Assembly: GCF_030848805.1 (NCBI RefSeq) | Contig: NC_092358.1 | Location: forward strand, 16,361,138-16,425,137 | From: Temnothorax longispinosus | Taxonomy: Eukaryota > Arthropoda > Insecta > Hymenoptera > Formicidae | Direction of reading: 5' to 3' | DNA: 64,000 nt | Part shown: piece by piece, positions 43,358 through 54,728 of the stretch | Layout of the letters: each line of letters opens with the position of its first letter | Position numbering within the stretch: position 1 is the first letter of the stretch | Notes under the pieces: model-generated | Told to the model about the DNA's origin: nothing | Databases searched by the model: none | What the model saw: only the letters and a program-made list of their open reading frames with translations | Program-made: the position numbers and the translations under genes

Positions 43358-43497
43358 TTACTGCACGCACATGGTTCTCGAAGTGGGGATATGGAATGCT
43401 CGATTGGTTCTGCCATTTTGCTTCAAAGGAGTCCAAGGGCCAATAAAAAGTCTGACAAGACTGTCCAGACTCTTATTATAGGGACTCTAGGGACGTC

Positions 43498-43735
43498 TGT
43501 CCTAATCTGCCCTCTGAGAAAGTAAACGTCAACTACGGCGTTACGCTCAGAGAGGACTCGGGTAACGATACATGGGTTCGTATCCATGCTATGGTTTGTG
43601 TCCGAACTACTCAGATGGAGGGGATATGCTGGTCGCGCAAGCCCTCCTCTGTCCGTGTATGGATCTACAGCATGTATCCTTAAAATACTACGATCTTTTC
43701 TAGCAGCACTAGCCACTAGCGTATAATTTGTCCGC
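43498..43735. other. unrecognised higher-GC segment, possibly coding before the insertions
   Basis: After virtual removal of foldback 2 and P element 2, bases 36734-36789, 39377-39401 and 43498-43680 form an 88-codon open frame on the plus strand (...SGYPASGDVCPNLPSEKV...). The minus strand is also open for about 100 codons (from 43716). I recognise no family on either strand. It may be an exon, an older transposon ORF, or chance. Confidence 0.3.
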
Positions 43736-44980
43736 CGATATTACGAATTTCTTCTGCAGCAACACATAAAATGTTGAACAGTTTTCTTGAACGATTGTAA
43801 CAACGTCTGCATGCGTCTGCACGCGTCGGGCGTAGGCAACGTCTGTGTTGTAAGTCTGACAAGTTAGTCGGCGCGTAGTTGATTAAAGTTGGAAAAATAT
43901 GTAAATATATAGTATATAAAAAATATTAAGCTACTATAAAATCTAAGCTCAGATTGTAAATGGTTTATTTAATATTGATTAATAATATTTTTTATAAAAA
44001 GGCCGCCTAGAACCTAGAATGGAAATATTGGTTTATTTCTAGTTCAGACGATAGCCACATATACTTCTTCTGAATAAGAAAATTTTAGCTTTTTGCGTTT
44101 CAGATACCTAGAACAGCAAGAATTATTTACACCGTCTGTCATTTATGGTGACCAGGATATAACAGAAAAGAAGAGCATTTATTTTGTTACTTAAAAAATA
44201 AAAATAAATTTTTAAAATAAGGTGAAGAGAACATGCAAAGTTTAACGTTATTCACTTTCTTCGTTTCCCTATAAAAAGTTCCTGAAAAATATATATTTTT
44301 CATAAAGATCTTTTAAATCAGAATACCTCCGTTAATAATTCTTTACATTCTTTTCCTGACGGAAGAGATTTTACACCACTTCTCAATATAAATATCTCTC
44401 TTGTTATGGTTTTATTCGATTATTCCTGCGTTTTTATATTTGTGATTTAATTAAATTATTGTTTACTTTGTTTATATTATTAGGTGATTGTTTAATGTTT
44501 TAGTCTAGAATAATGTTTAATGTTTTAGTATGTAAACTTGAACATTAATTATTATCATGTTTTTTTATATTTATCTTCTTTTATCGTAGTAATCTGTTCC
44601 GAAGAAAACTAAGTACAGTCGAAACGTTAATCATGTGTATTGTTTATTTAAGAAATTGTTTTTATTTTAATCCAATATCTCTTTGTTGTTGCTCGTGGCC
44701 GCTTATAAACATTAATAGCTAATATAAATTTAATAAGAGTAAAAAGAACATTATAAACTACTTTTTTTCTCGATATAGTTAATATGTAATTATTGTTATG
44801 CATTTAAATATTAAATTTAAATACTGTTATGCTAAAGTAAAGGCTTTTAAAGTAAGACTTTTTTATATAAAAGCATATTGGCCAGAACGGGGATTTCTAT
44901 ACATTACATTTACGAATTTTAGTTTTTATTTAATTAATTATATTTGCAATCTTTATATTTATAAATTTCAAATATATATA
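43736..44980. other. AT-rich stretch, no gene seen
   Basis: Mostly A+T with short ORFs only. A TCCGAAGAAAACTAAGTACA-GTCGAAACG motif near 44600 looks like a repeat-element tail, but I cannot assign it. Confidence 0.5.
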
Positions 44981-45890
44981 TAGTGGTTAGAAGTTTGCGG
45001 ATTGAATGAAACGGATAATGTGTCCCAAGTTTTTGTGTGTACACGTCATTTCCATCCACACCATTACAATGTCGCAAATAAAAAGATAAGGTTACTTTCT
45101 GTAGCTGTACCTAGCACAGTTATTTTAAGTCCTGAAGCAGAGGTTGGTAAGTAACCAAACATTTCAACAATTATTGTATATCGAGAACAAAAGAAAAATA
45201 CAATCAGTACCATTAATAAATATTTTGTAAATGCAGAAAAGATTTGTTCTTTTCCACCAAAGAAAAATTCAACGGACATTACCTTATGATAATCACAGCA
45301 TTGTTCAATCGGACGAAATAATACAACCATGTATTCAGAGCGACAATATTGGTATATACATATATTATGAGCAATATGGATTTTCATTTTTATATACTAT
45401 ACATTTGTAATGTAATATTTTATTATTTAAAAAATTATTTTTTATTGTAGAGTCCAGCATTGTTTTGGATTACGTCGAAAACATCTGTGATTCTCAATGT
45501 TACAATGGTAATTTGTTTTCATCATTAAATTAATTTTGGCATTTTTTCTTTTTTAGAAAATGTATATTTTGTAGAGTACATAAATAGTGCACTATAAATA
45601 TAATTTATATTTTTTTACATTTTAGGTTTTGAAGAATTAACACCTAAGAAAGGCCGTCGTGTTTTACACAGCCTCGATACGTTTCCGAAATTAAATTGTC
45701 TGATTTTTCTACTCCTCGAAAAGCTAAAATGACATTAAACTTTGTAAAGTCTATGGATGTTAAAAAGTCTAAAACTATTGCACAACTAAAAGCCGCAAAT
45801 AGGAAACAATTGCTAAACAGATTGCTAACATGAAACAGATGTTGTCTCATCTTCAGAAGAAAGAAGTGATCTTAGAAGGTCCTAAGAATA
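44981..45890 (+). pseudogene. inverted partial copy of the THAP transposase
   Basis: WLEVCGLNETDNVSQVFVC with CTRHFHPHHY (second half of the THAP finger) through ILSPEAEVG at 45147, then exon pieces SSIVLDYVENICDSQ (45452 on) and GFEELTPKKGRRVL (45626 on), ending in a shifted coiled-coil region (LNRLLTLNRC-like, near 45840). It shows small indels against the minus-strand gene (an extra CA in GTTTTACACAGCC) and lacks the first THAP exon and all catalytic parts. Non-functional. Confidence 0.75.
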
Positions 45891-46527
45891 CACAATAAAG
45901 TAGAATGGATGTAAATCTTGTGCATCAAAAAAGGTTAGTTTTCAAAATAGAATACATGTTTATGTAATAAAATATTATTTGTATTGGACCAAGCAATAAA
46001 TTAACACTATTTATTTTTTATTTTGTGACTAATACGTTTCTTTATTTTTACAGCAAATAGAAGTTTTGCTCCAACAGTTTTTTGTTTGACATTAAAGTAA
46101 ACGAAAAAAGGAACAGAGAAAAAAATTGAATGACAATTGACGTCAATCAAAATTGACAAATTAATATTAATTATGTAGAAAGATTTATACATAGTATATT
46201 ATATAAAATATGAATTGTGTACCTTATTTTACACAAGTAAATTGTAATTAGTATTTATCAATGTAATAAGGATTTTTACAAGAATTTGTATACAAGTAAA
46301 TTACATTTTTTACATTATATTATATCTCTTTTATTTAAAAAATATTTACCATATTTTTATTTTTAACAGGTACATATTTATCACATACAAACATATTTGC
46401 TAGAAGTTCAACTTCTTACGATCAAAACTAAATATGACTTAACTGTATTCTGATTTATAATGTTCACGACATTAATACAATTTTAATTTAGAAATTAAAG
46501 AACGGCAGTAGTTTATAATTATTAAAA

Positions 46528-49500
46528 TTATTGATTATTAAAAAGAACGTGTTTTGTAAATTTTGAACGGACGTATTTTTGCTTCTCGGACATTTTTTTA
46601 CTCTCGTGAAACAGCCTAACGTTGATATAAAAATTAACAATATGTTTACATAATTGAACTTTATGATTGTCTAAAATGCGGCTTTGGGTACGTATGTGAT
46701 TTTCCATGACTAAATTTGAAAATGGCATGTCAATTGCATTTAAAACTTCATTAACCAATTTCTGTTTTATATAAATTTGTTTAATATTATTAGAATTCTA
46801 TCGTATAATTTTCTCGGATATTTGACAAATTGTGCATACATCTCTTGACGGACTTAAATAAGGCCCTCGATTTTTTATCTTTGATAACAAAGGCATTTCT
46901 TCTCCTATTACTTGAGCCTTACATACAGTGCAATCAATAACTTTTTGTAGTTTGAATGATACGTATCCAGCGATGTATTGCACAACATTATCAACATAAG
47001 GAGTTAAATTGCATAATAACTTCACATATTCATTATCAAACTCAACACTTTCGTTTACACTTTCATTTCCAATGGGACATGTAAAATGGTTTGGTCGCGA
47101 TGTCACATGAAGAATTCAATTCCATCAAATAAGCAGTTACCATTTTCAAATTCATGGAGTTCATTACGTAATAACAAACGTTTGTAAGCGCTTTGTAATT
47201 GTACTACATTGGGGTTATTATTAAATCCTCCCCGAGCTCTTATTGCACTAAAAAATGTTTCCAAGTAATCCTGCGATAACTTATATGTTAAGAGATAAGA
47301 CACTTGGTGTATCTTTAATTTTTCAAATAATTGAAACATATTTCGTAAACAAATAATAAATCCTATAAAACCTGTTCTTCTATTGCTCTGTAATATTGAC
47401 CATCTTCCAAGCGTAAAGTTGTAATATATTTTTTAAAACCTTCAGCGTACGCTCGCATAACTGAGAAATTACTTTCATTTAATGGTGTATTAAAATTGTG
47501 CTTAAAAAATTTATTTTTACAGTTTAACATATCTCCCATATTGTTAAACTGTAAACAAAAATTTGCTGTCTTAAGGCAATCCTTAAATTGTGATTTTACA
47601 TGCTCATCAGGCAAACTCGTTAAAAAAACAAATGATTTATAAACGCTTTCGCTGAGAGTTTGAATTGCTAATTTAACATTCATCCGATTATTCTCAAAAT
47701 TAATGTGTTTATTCGTTAGTTTATTCGCGGCTCTTAAACCTTCTTTTGTTTGAAATTCGTGCAACATTTTTATATGATTCTACGAAATTATATCGTTGTC
47801 GCTTGTTTTTAAAATTTTTTTATCGCTTAACGTATTTCTCACTAATTTAATCATATGGCAGAAGTTAAAAAAAATGAAGCATTCTTTATTTGTTTCCGGA
47901 TTAATAAAATATGGTTTAAATTTTGGGCCATATGCAAAATTTGCGCCTAAATCAGTGCACATACAAATGTTGGAAGAAGCGCCATCAAAAGTGATAGAAT
48001 ACACTTTACATTTACTGTTATTTAACTCTTGCAATGCCCGACATAATAGGTTTGTTCGTTCAACACTATTTAAAGTGTTAATTAAAAAGTACCCAATGGG
48101 TACTTTCCAATTGTCATTAAGAGATACAGCCATAAACATTAAGGCACTTTTAGCTACAGGAACGCAATGGTTATCATTATATGTATGTAATATAGTGCCA
48201 TAATCGATGCCACCGTAAAATCGATTTTTATCAAAAATAATTTGTTCCCGTATTCACATTTCATCTATCACTAAATTTACTATTGTAGGTTTTGAGTCTG
48301 TATACCGCAACGCAATTGCTTGTAAGGCTTCTTTTGTGAAGCCTGGTGATCCGTCAACAACTCGGTACCACTCTCTAATAGTTGTGGGACTTGGCAGTAG
48401 ATTATTCCATGTTTTACGTACATAGTTATGCCTTAGGCGAGTAAAAGTGTAGAGTCAGAGCAAAACTGCGTATCTCTGGTGAATAGCTTTTACTGTGTTT
48501 CAACTTCTTGTTTAAAATTTGTTTCATTTTCTCCGGAATCAATCCCTAATAATAAAAATGATAAATTAAATGTTATAAAAACTTAAAATTATTAAAATTA
48601 AAATATAGCAAATCGTATTGTATTACTAGTATAGTATCTTCAGCATTCTTCGAGATCAGTCCTTTCTTCTGAAGATGAAACATCATCTGCTTCATAGTGA
48701 CAATCCGTTTAGCCTGTTTTCTATTTGCGGCTTTTAGTCGTGCAATAGCTTTAGACTTCTTAGTATCTGTAGACTTTATAAAGTTTAATGTCTTTTTAGC
48801 TTTTCGAGGAGTAGCAAAATCAGACAATTCAATTTCGGAAACGTATCGAGGCTGTAAAACACGACATTCTTTCTTAGGTGTTAATTCTTCAAAACCTAAA
48901 ATGTAAAAAAATATAAATTACATTTATAGTGCACTTATTTATGTACTCTACAAAATATACATTTTCTAAAAAAGAAAAAATGCCAAAATTAATTTAATGA
49001 TGAAAATGAATTACCATTGTAACATTGAGACTTTAAAGAGCTGCTGTATTGTTATCGGTAATGACGTTATTGATTGTGAGCATTTCCCTGTTTTCTTTGT
49101 TGTTGTTTATGTCTTCACAGGTGTTTTCGACATGATCCAAAACAATGCTGGACTCTACAATAAAAAATAATTTTTTAAATAATAAAATATTACATTACAA
49201 ATGTATAGTATATAAAAATGAAAACCCATATTGCTCATATATATACCAATATTGTCACTCTGAATACATGGTTGTATTATTTCGTCCGATTGAACAATGC
49301 TGTGATTATCATAGGTAATGTCCGTTGAATTTTTCTTTGGTGGAAGAGAACAAATCTTTTCTGCATTTACAAAATATTTATTAATGGTACGACTGATTAT
49401 ATTTTTCTTTTGATCTCGATATATAATAATTGTTGAAATGTTTGGTTACTTACCAACCTCTGCTTCAGGACTTAAAATAACTGTGCTAGGTACAGCCATA

Positions 49501-49869
49501 GAAAGTAACCTTATCTTTTTATTTGCGACAGTGTAATGGTGTGGATGGAAATGACGTGTACACACAAAAACTTGGGACACATTATCCGTTTCATTCAATC
49601 CGCAAACTTCTAACCACTGTTTACGATTCTGCTGATGTTGGTTTGGGAAGCTTGAAATAAGAATTATTTTATTAGTGACAGCACTCTTTTCTCTCATTCT
49701 TATGTATTAGAACGTATTATACTTATAAGTATGTATTTATTTGACATAGTGGACGCAAAGTTAATTTATTTGTTTACATACATATACATGTAATACTTAC
49801 TGGTGCAAAGAAATGTGCTTATTTTTATCAAATTTGTAATCGCATAAGTAACACTTTTTTTTTACCCAT
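46528..49869 (-). pseudogene. THAP9-like P-superfamily transposase, degenerate
   Basis: Exon 1 (49869-49801): Met-Gly-Lys-run, then CYLCDYKFDKNKHISLH; one extra A in the poly(A) run shifts the frame. Exon 2 (from about 49652): FPNQHQQNRKQWLEVCG ... CTRHF completes the THAP finger. Coiled coil near 48827-48600. Catalytic region: SPKAYNYVRKTWNNLLPSP, LVIDEM followed by a TGA (about 48270), GYFLINTLNSVERTNLL, SITFDGASSNICMCTDLG (second Asp), HMIKLVRNTLSD. C-terminus: LSQDYLETFFSAIRARGG (about 47270), YIAGYVSFKL, CTVCKAQVIGEE. The order and motifs match THAP9/P transposases, but it differs clearly from P1/P2. Several frameshifts. Confidence 0.78.
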
Positions 49870-49870
49870 T

Positions 49871-50146
49871 TTAGTAAAAAATTGCTGTTACTGATGCAAT
49901 TAACAGAAATTTTAGATTATGGGCTCGAGGCACCGGTTACCTTTAAGTTCCCCCCTCACCGATCTCACATTTGACGCCCATTAGTTGCCGAGCATGCGCA
50001 TAAGTGGCAAGGCAACTGTGGATAGAGACAGACGGTGATTGTCGGCACCGTAGTGTTTCGACCCGCACCGCTTATGGATGCTGACAATATAGTAGTATTA
50101 TATATATGGCTCTGCGTGAATATTTTTGTGAAAAATATACACGATT
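49871..50146. other. flank with no recognised gene
   Basis: Mixed composition, GC-richer at 49920-50060. Contains GGCACCGGTTACC and CATGCGCATAAGTGG, with no sustained frame. It may be the outer end of the THAP locus or the start of the 50.1 kb repeat. Confidence 0.35.
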
Positions 50147-51512
50147 TTTTCGAAGCTCTCATTTTTATTCCAGGCTTTCAATCTGAATTTCAAAGGTACG
50201 TTATTGTTTGTGCATGTCTTCTGAAGGGTGGAAACATTTCAAACAGAATGATAAATTTCTTTTGCCAGTGAATAGAATAACAATTGTAATTTAAATCGAC
50301 CGTAACTGGCAATATATAACGTCTTTACCGATATGAACATTGAAAAAACCGTGAGCCAACTTGGTTTGTCGGATTCACACAGCACATTTTCAGATCATCA
50401 TCGAGACATTATTAATTTCGACCAAGATTTTGATCAGTTGATGTAATTTCTAAATTCAATAGTTTAAATTTTTTTTTATTGCGAAAAAATATTACCCCAG
50501 CCAGGGTTTGAACCTGGAACCTCCCCTATACCGTGCGGGTGTCGTGCCAATTCGACCACTGGGGCTGTGGTAATATTTATCGCAATAACAACTATAAGAT
50601 GGAGAACCGATGCTTCCGTCGACGGTGTATAATAAACAGAATGATAAATTTCTTTTGTCAGTGAATAGAATAACAATTGTAATTTAAATCGACCGTAACT
50701 GGCAATATATAACGTCTTTACCGATATGAACATTAAAAAAACCGTGAGCTGGGTTTGTCGGATTCACACAGCACATTTTCAGATCATCATCGAGACATTA
50801 TTAATTTCGACCAAGATTTTGGTCAGTTGATGTAATTTCTAAATTCAATAGTTTAAATTTTTTTTCGTACATATATTACTTATACAACTATTTATATTAG
50901 AAAATAAGGTTATGAGGTGACAGCATTTTTACATTTTTTTCAATTATTATTAATTATTTTACAATATCCCACCCTTCATTAGTACCTATACTTTACTCCT
51001 GTAAAAGGATTTTGCGATCTGTAAAACCGTTTCAAAATTAGACCTTTGACTGTAATTGTCGGTAATTTGGACGGCTTTAGCATCCCCTTAAAGGGGATCC
51101 TAAAGACGTTTGTATTAACGACCGAATTCTATATCTGTCCTTGTATAGACAATGATGATAGACAAGGATAGACATGGTTATAGAGGTTATAATTTCTTCG
51201 AAGCTCTCATTTTTATTCCAAGCTTTCAATCTCAATTTCAAAGGTACGTTATTGTTTGTGCACGTCTTCTGAAGGGTGGGAACATTTTATTTTGTACATA
51301 TTACTTATACAACTGTTTATATTAGAAAATAAGGTAACAGCATTTTTAATTTTTTTCAGTTATTACTAATTATTTTACATTCCTACCCTTCATTAGTACC
51401 TATACTTTACTCCTGTAAAAGGATTTTGCGATCTATAAAGCCGTTTCAAAATTAGACCTTTGACTGTAATTGTCGGTAATTGAGTCACTTTAGCATCCCC
51501 TTAAACTCATCA
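50147..51512 (+). repeat. direct duplication, one copy carrying a composite insertion
   Basis: The sequence TCGAAGCTCTCATTTTTATTC...GGGTGGAAACATTT joins TACATATTACTTATACAACT...AGCATCCCCTTAAA contiguously at 51196-51512. In the first copy (50147-50241 and 50868-51093) the same junction is split by ~626 bp. That insert is itself two ~235 bp direct repeats (50242-50474 and 50635-50867, AACAGAATGATAAATTTC...) around a tRNA-like hairpin. Confidence 0.7.
50495..50564 (-). tRNA. tRNA-like sequence inside an inverted repeat
   Basis: On the minus strand: acceptor-like CCCCAG/CTGGGG, A-box-like GTGGTCGAATTGG, and a good T arm CCAGG-TTCAAAC-CCTGG. The anticodon arm is poor (CCCGCACGGTATAGGG), so it is probably a pseudogene or SINE part. 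The pairing continues outward through TTATTGCGA...AATATTACC and GGTAATATTTATCGCAATAA (50477-50496, 50569-50589), giving a ~113 bp hairpin. Confidence 0.45.
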
Positions 51513-51893
51513 GAAAGGATGTTTCAAAGACGAGATTTTATTGGCTGAATACTACAGCGATAGAGTTATATGAATCCGAGTATACTCGTTTCGGTAACGA
51601 CGTCAGTACCGCATTTTGTATCGATACGGTATCGTTAGCCTAAGTTACAGAATAGCTTTATCGTTACAGTGTCGTTCGCGCAAGCGACAATTGTCGCTAC
51701 ATAACGATAGCGACATCGTCGTTAAAAAGTTAGAAAATAGGCATACTGATTTCTGTCAACTTTAACGTTTAATATCTCGCGTCGTGGGGCAGAGCGACAT
51801 TTTTTTCTGCCAGATTCTTTCGTTTCGTGCAAAAACGCGTCGATTGAGCATAATTACATCGATATTTTGAGGTGAGGCCCCTAAACTAAATAA

Positions 51894-52157
51894 TTACCGC
51901 GGAATCTCCATAGTTTTGTCGAGAAGAACTAAAATAACAACAAATAAATGTGTAAGCCATATTAACAATATTGTAAAAGATAAATATAATCAAATTTTAA
52001 TAAATTTTCTTATGTTAAAAACTTACACGTTCATTTTTGCATTGCGGACCTCAGCAGCATTAAAGTTGTCATTATTTTTCACATATTCACATACTATAAA
52101 CATGTCTACTTTTGGTAAATTATTGGAATTACCTTTTACAAAGCCCGAATCAACCAT
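51894..52157 (-). pseudogene. 5' end of a YqaJ-type (ISL2EU-associated) protein gene, truncated
   Basis: Exon 1 (52157-52027) reads MVDSGFVKGNSNNLPKVDMF then IVCEYVKNNDNFNAAEVRNAK, with a consensus donor GTAAGT. Exon 2 begins at 51928 after TTATTTTAG and gives SSRQNYGDSA in the right phase. From memory this is the start of a widespread insect family whose members continue with a SWIM-like finger and a YqaJ nuclease domain, and which is linked to ISL2EU-type transposons. After GDSA the similarity ends and a stop follows, so only the first ~55 codons survive. Identification rests on recall and needs a search. Confidence 0.5.
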
Positions 52158-52521
52158 TTTTTCGAGTTTTTACTTTATATTGATATGATATATCGTCTTA
52201 AAACAATATTATTTAACACTGACACTTGTTTCTTTTATGGAGATGTCATCGAGATCGTGGTGACGTCACAAGTCCGTGAGCCAATGAGATGGCGTTTCGT
52301 TTATGTTCAAATGTGACGCTTTTTAAAACATTATTTATAAAAATTTGGACTAACAAAGATATATTTATAGCAATTTTATATTTTTTATATTATATATAAT
52401 ATTATATATTTTTTTCAAAGCATTTTAATTTTTTGTTTTGTACCCAATTTGCCACCAAATGGCGATCGCTGGAACAAAATTTTATTGGCTGTTCAGAAAT
52501 GTGCGTAGTAGCACAGTATAA

Positions 52522-52685
52522 GGCTGCATCCCCATGGAGAGAGAAATATAGCGGAACGGAATTAAATCGGAATCACTCTGACTGGCTAATCTCCAGGTGG
52601 GGGCTCTCAAGATGGGATATTAGCCAATCAAAGGAATTCCGTTTTAATTCCGTTCCGCTATTTCTTTCTCCATGGGGATGCACCC
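52522..52685. mobile_element. MITE, 164 bp
   Basis: Inverted arms GGCTGCATCCCCATGGAGAG / CTCCATGGGGATGCACCC, with AGCGGAACGGAATTAAA and its inverse further in. The plus-strand ORF across it is spurious. I could not fix a target duplication. Confidence 0.7.
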
Positions 52686-52879
52686 TTTCTAGGTCCGCCA
52701 TGTCCTTGGGCTGCAAGTACCGTATCAAGAATATTCGAGACTACCGCCATTAGTAAATCTTTTTAAATAATAAAATGATCAATATGATCACAGCACACAT
52801 CCGATTATTTTCCTTCAATAAAGAAAGCACAGTAGAGTTATCAGTTATAACACAAAATATGAAAGCGGCGTGACGGTAA

Positions 52880-53109
52880 GAGCCACCGCACAAGACTCTC
52901 GTATGGTCACGTAGCGTAACATAACGTGAGTCAACGCACAAGAAACGTATTGGTTACGGCCGTTACGGCGTTATACGTTTCTTGTGCGTTGATCTACGTT
53001 ACGTTACCATACGAGAGCTTGTGCGGAGGCTCTAACCGATACGTTTCTTGTGCGTTGATTCACGTTACGTTACGCTACGTGACCATACGAGAGTCTTGTG
53101 CGGTGGCTC
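52880..53109. mobile_element. MITE with an extra half-copy
   Basis: Ends GAGCCACCGCACAAGACTCT and inverse, ~75 bp arms, flanked by TAA (52877-52879, 53110-53112). A third arm-like block (about 52970-53029, ending GGAGGCTCTAACC) lies between, so it looks like one and a half elements merged. PIF/Harbinger-like duplication. Confidence 0.75.
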
Positions 53110-53188
53110 TAACGCTCATTAAGTTTGGTTATCTTTTTTTATCGCTTTGCAGTAACGGAGATACTATAGGGTAGAGATCCTCAAGTAA

Positions 53189-53433
53189 AGCCCCTTGCAC
53201 AATGCTAGGCAATAGGCAATAGGAACAAGGAATAGAAATCAGAAATCATGTATAAATGCAGAATAAACAGTGACACAGGCAATAGACACAGAGTTTCCGT
53301 CACGTTGGAAATTCTGTGCCTATTGCCTGTTGCCAAAACCAATCATAGCATTCGAATTTTTTAGGTTGTAATTAACGATTTTTTTGTTATTTCCTATTCC
53401 TATTGCCTATTGCCTAGCATTGTGCAAGGGGCT
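53189..53433. mobile_element. MITE, 245 bp
   Basis: Ends AGCCCCTTGCACAATGCTAG and inverse, with CAATAGGCAATAGGAA inside, flanked by TAA (53186-53188, 53434-53436). An inner CAGGCAATAGACACAGAGTT hairpin sits in its middle. Confidence 0.8.
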
Positions 53434-53527
53434 TAAGAGATTGGACATCGTTTAGACAACTTTTGATTGGTACTTTGATCCGTCATATTGTTCAGGACAA
53501 CTACAAGGGAAAAAGTTATCATTATTA

Positions 53528-53899
53528 AGGGTCGACAGGAGTAACACTACCGACCTCTGTCGGGTTGCTTAGCTGCGAGTCCGTATTTTATTTATTATAA
53601 ATTTTTTAAGAGCCAAAATGTAAAATCCGGCTATGTACCAGCTTGCGGCTGATATTACTGATTAAAAGCAGGCTTGCTTAGAGCTGCAAAGCTGCTCAGG
53701 AACGGCTTTTCCCAAATTTTAGCCAAATTAATTAACGAATCTCATTAAACTTATGCTTGTTTTAATCAGTAATATCAGCCGCAAGCTGGTACATAGCCGG
53801 ATTTTCCATTTTGGCTCTTAAAAAATTTATAATAAATAAAATACGGACTCGCAGCTAAGCAACCCGACAGAGGTCGGTAGTGTTACTCCTGTCGACCCT
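53528..53899. mobile_element. MITE, 372 bp, long arms
   Basis: Ends AGGGTCGACAGGAGTAACAC and inverse with nearly perfect ~140-150 bp arms, flanked by TA (53526-53527, 53900-53901), thus mariner-like. No coding sequence. Confidence 0.8.
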
Positions 53900-53901
53900 T
53901 A

Positions 53902-54728
53902 AATATTTATAATATACTTAAATAATAAATTATTTTCTTTAAAATTATAAAGTATTAAATCAAAATAACATTACAATTATAATTATTTAACAAAATAAAA
54001 ATATTGAAACTCTAGCAAATTAAATCAAAATTGTAATAATAATGTCAATATAGGTCGAAAATTATGTTTAGTGTAAAGAAATTAATCAAATTTATTAATG
54101 ATAATAATATTAACGTTTCTGCTTGGCGCTTGCGAGATTTGTAACTTCAGTGCAAACAACGTGCAATTATTCAAGAAATCGTACTTGTATGACACCAACT
54201 TTATGCTAACAAAAGTATAATAATTTATAGCAAGTAATAAAAGTTCTTTTATTAAAAAATAAACAAAAATTTGAGGAGGCTAGTATACGTTAAGAGGTTA
54301 ATAGGTTAATTAAAATAAGATATAATCTAACTAATGCTTTCTGTCAATGTTTTAAATGCTTTCACTTCTTTAAAAATATAAATAGGAAGATAAATAATTT
54401 TGATATAGTGGTTATATATACTCCGCGCTGTTTGAACATTATTATAACGTACGTGTTTATTTTTAAATTTTTTCAAAAATTAGATTTTTTTTTTTGAACT
54501 ATTAATACACATATGAATTTTTAATTAAATTTAGTTTTTGTATGTTAATAAAGATCTTTGTATATAGATACTGAACTGATTTAAACATTTTTTTGAAAAC
54601 GCGCCATAGGTGTCCTGAATAATATGGCGGACGGTGGATGGTGTCCAATCTCTTACTTGAAGCATCTTTACTATAGGGTCATTGCTTTGAACGGGATTGG
54701 TGCATGTCTAAGAACGTGGCCGCGTAGT
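53902..54728. other. AT-rich spacer, no gene seen
   Basis: Non-coding A+T-rich sequence, higher GC in the last 130 bp before the TIR of the next element. AAGAGATTGGACAC(C)-like sequence at 53437 and its inverse at 54630 (GGTGTCCAATCTCTTACTTGA) bracket the region, suggesting that an older element was hit by the 53.5 kb MITE. Confidence 0.5.

Larger units (their letters stand above)
39402..43489 (+). mobile_element. P-superfamily element 2
   Basis: 4088 bp with inverted ends TAGAGTCCCTATAATAAGAG / CTCTTATTATAGGGACTCTA extended to GTCTGGACAGTC / GACTGTCCAGAC, and an exact 8 bp duplication GGGACGTC (39394-39401, 43490-43497). The ends share the TAGAG-CCC-AGAGTCTGGACA pattern with P element 1, so they are sister families. 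It holds a nearly full-length transposase gene and three or four small nested insertions. Confidence 0.9.
44981..49870. mobile_element. THAP transposase locus (P superfamily) with inverted partial copy
   Basis: A minus-strand P-like transposase gene (49869-46528) faces a plus-strand inverted copy of its own 5' half (44981-45890). The two arms match for ~900 bp including introns, so this arose as DNA, not by retrocopying. The copy starts abruptly inside the THAP exon (at GTGGTTAGAAG). I could not find TIRs or a duplication, so the outer limits are approximate. Confidence 0.7.

Noticed and set aside
44590..44650. LINE 3' tail hairpin (GAAACG motif)
   Set aside because: Too short and without neighbouring RT sequence to support it.
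50495..50564. Functional tRNA gene
   Set aside because: The anticodon stem does not pair well and the sequence is part of a larger hairpin in a repeat.
52433..52753. 106-codon ORF at 52.4 kb as a small gene
   Set aside because: Runs through a palindromic MITE; the frame is symmetrical by-product sequence.
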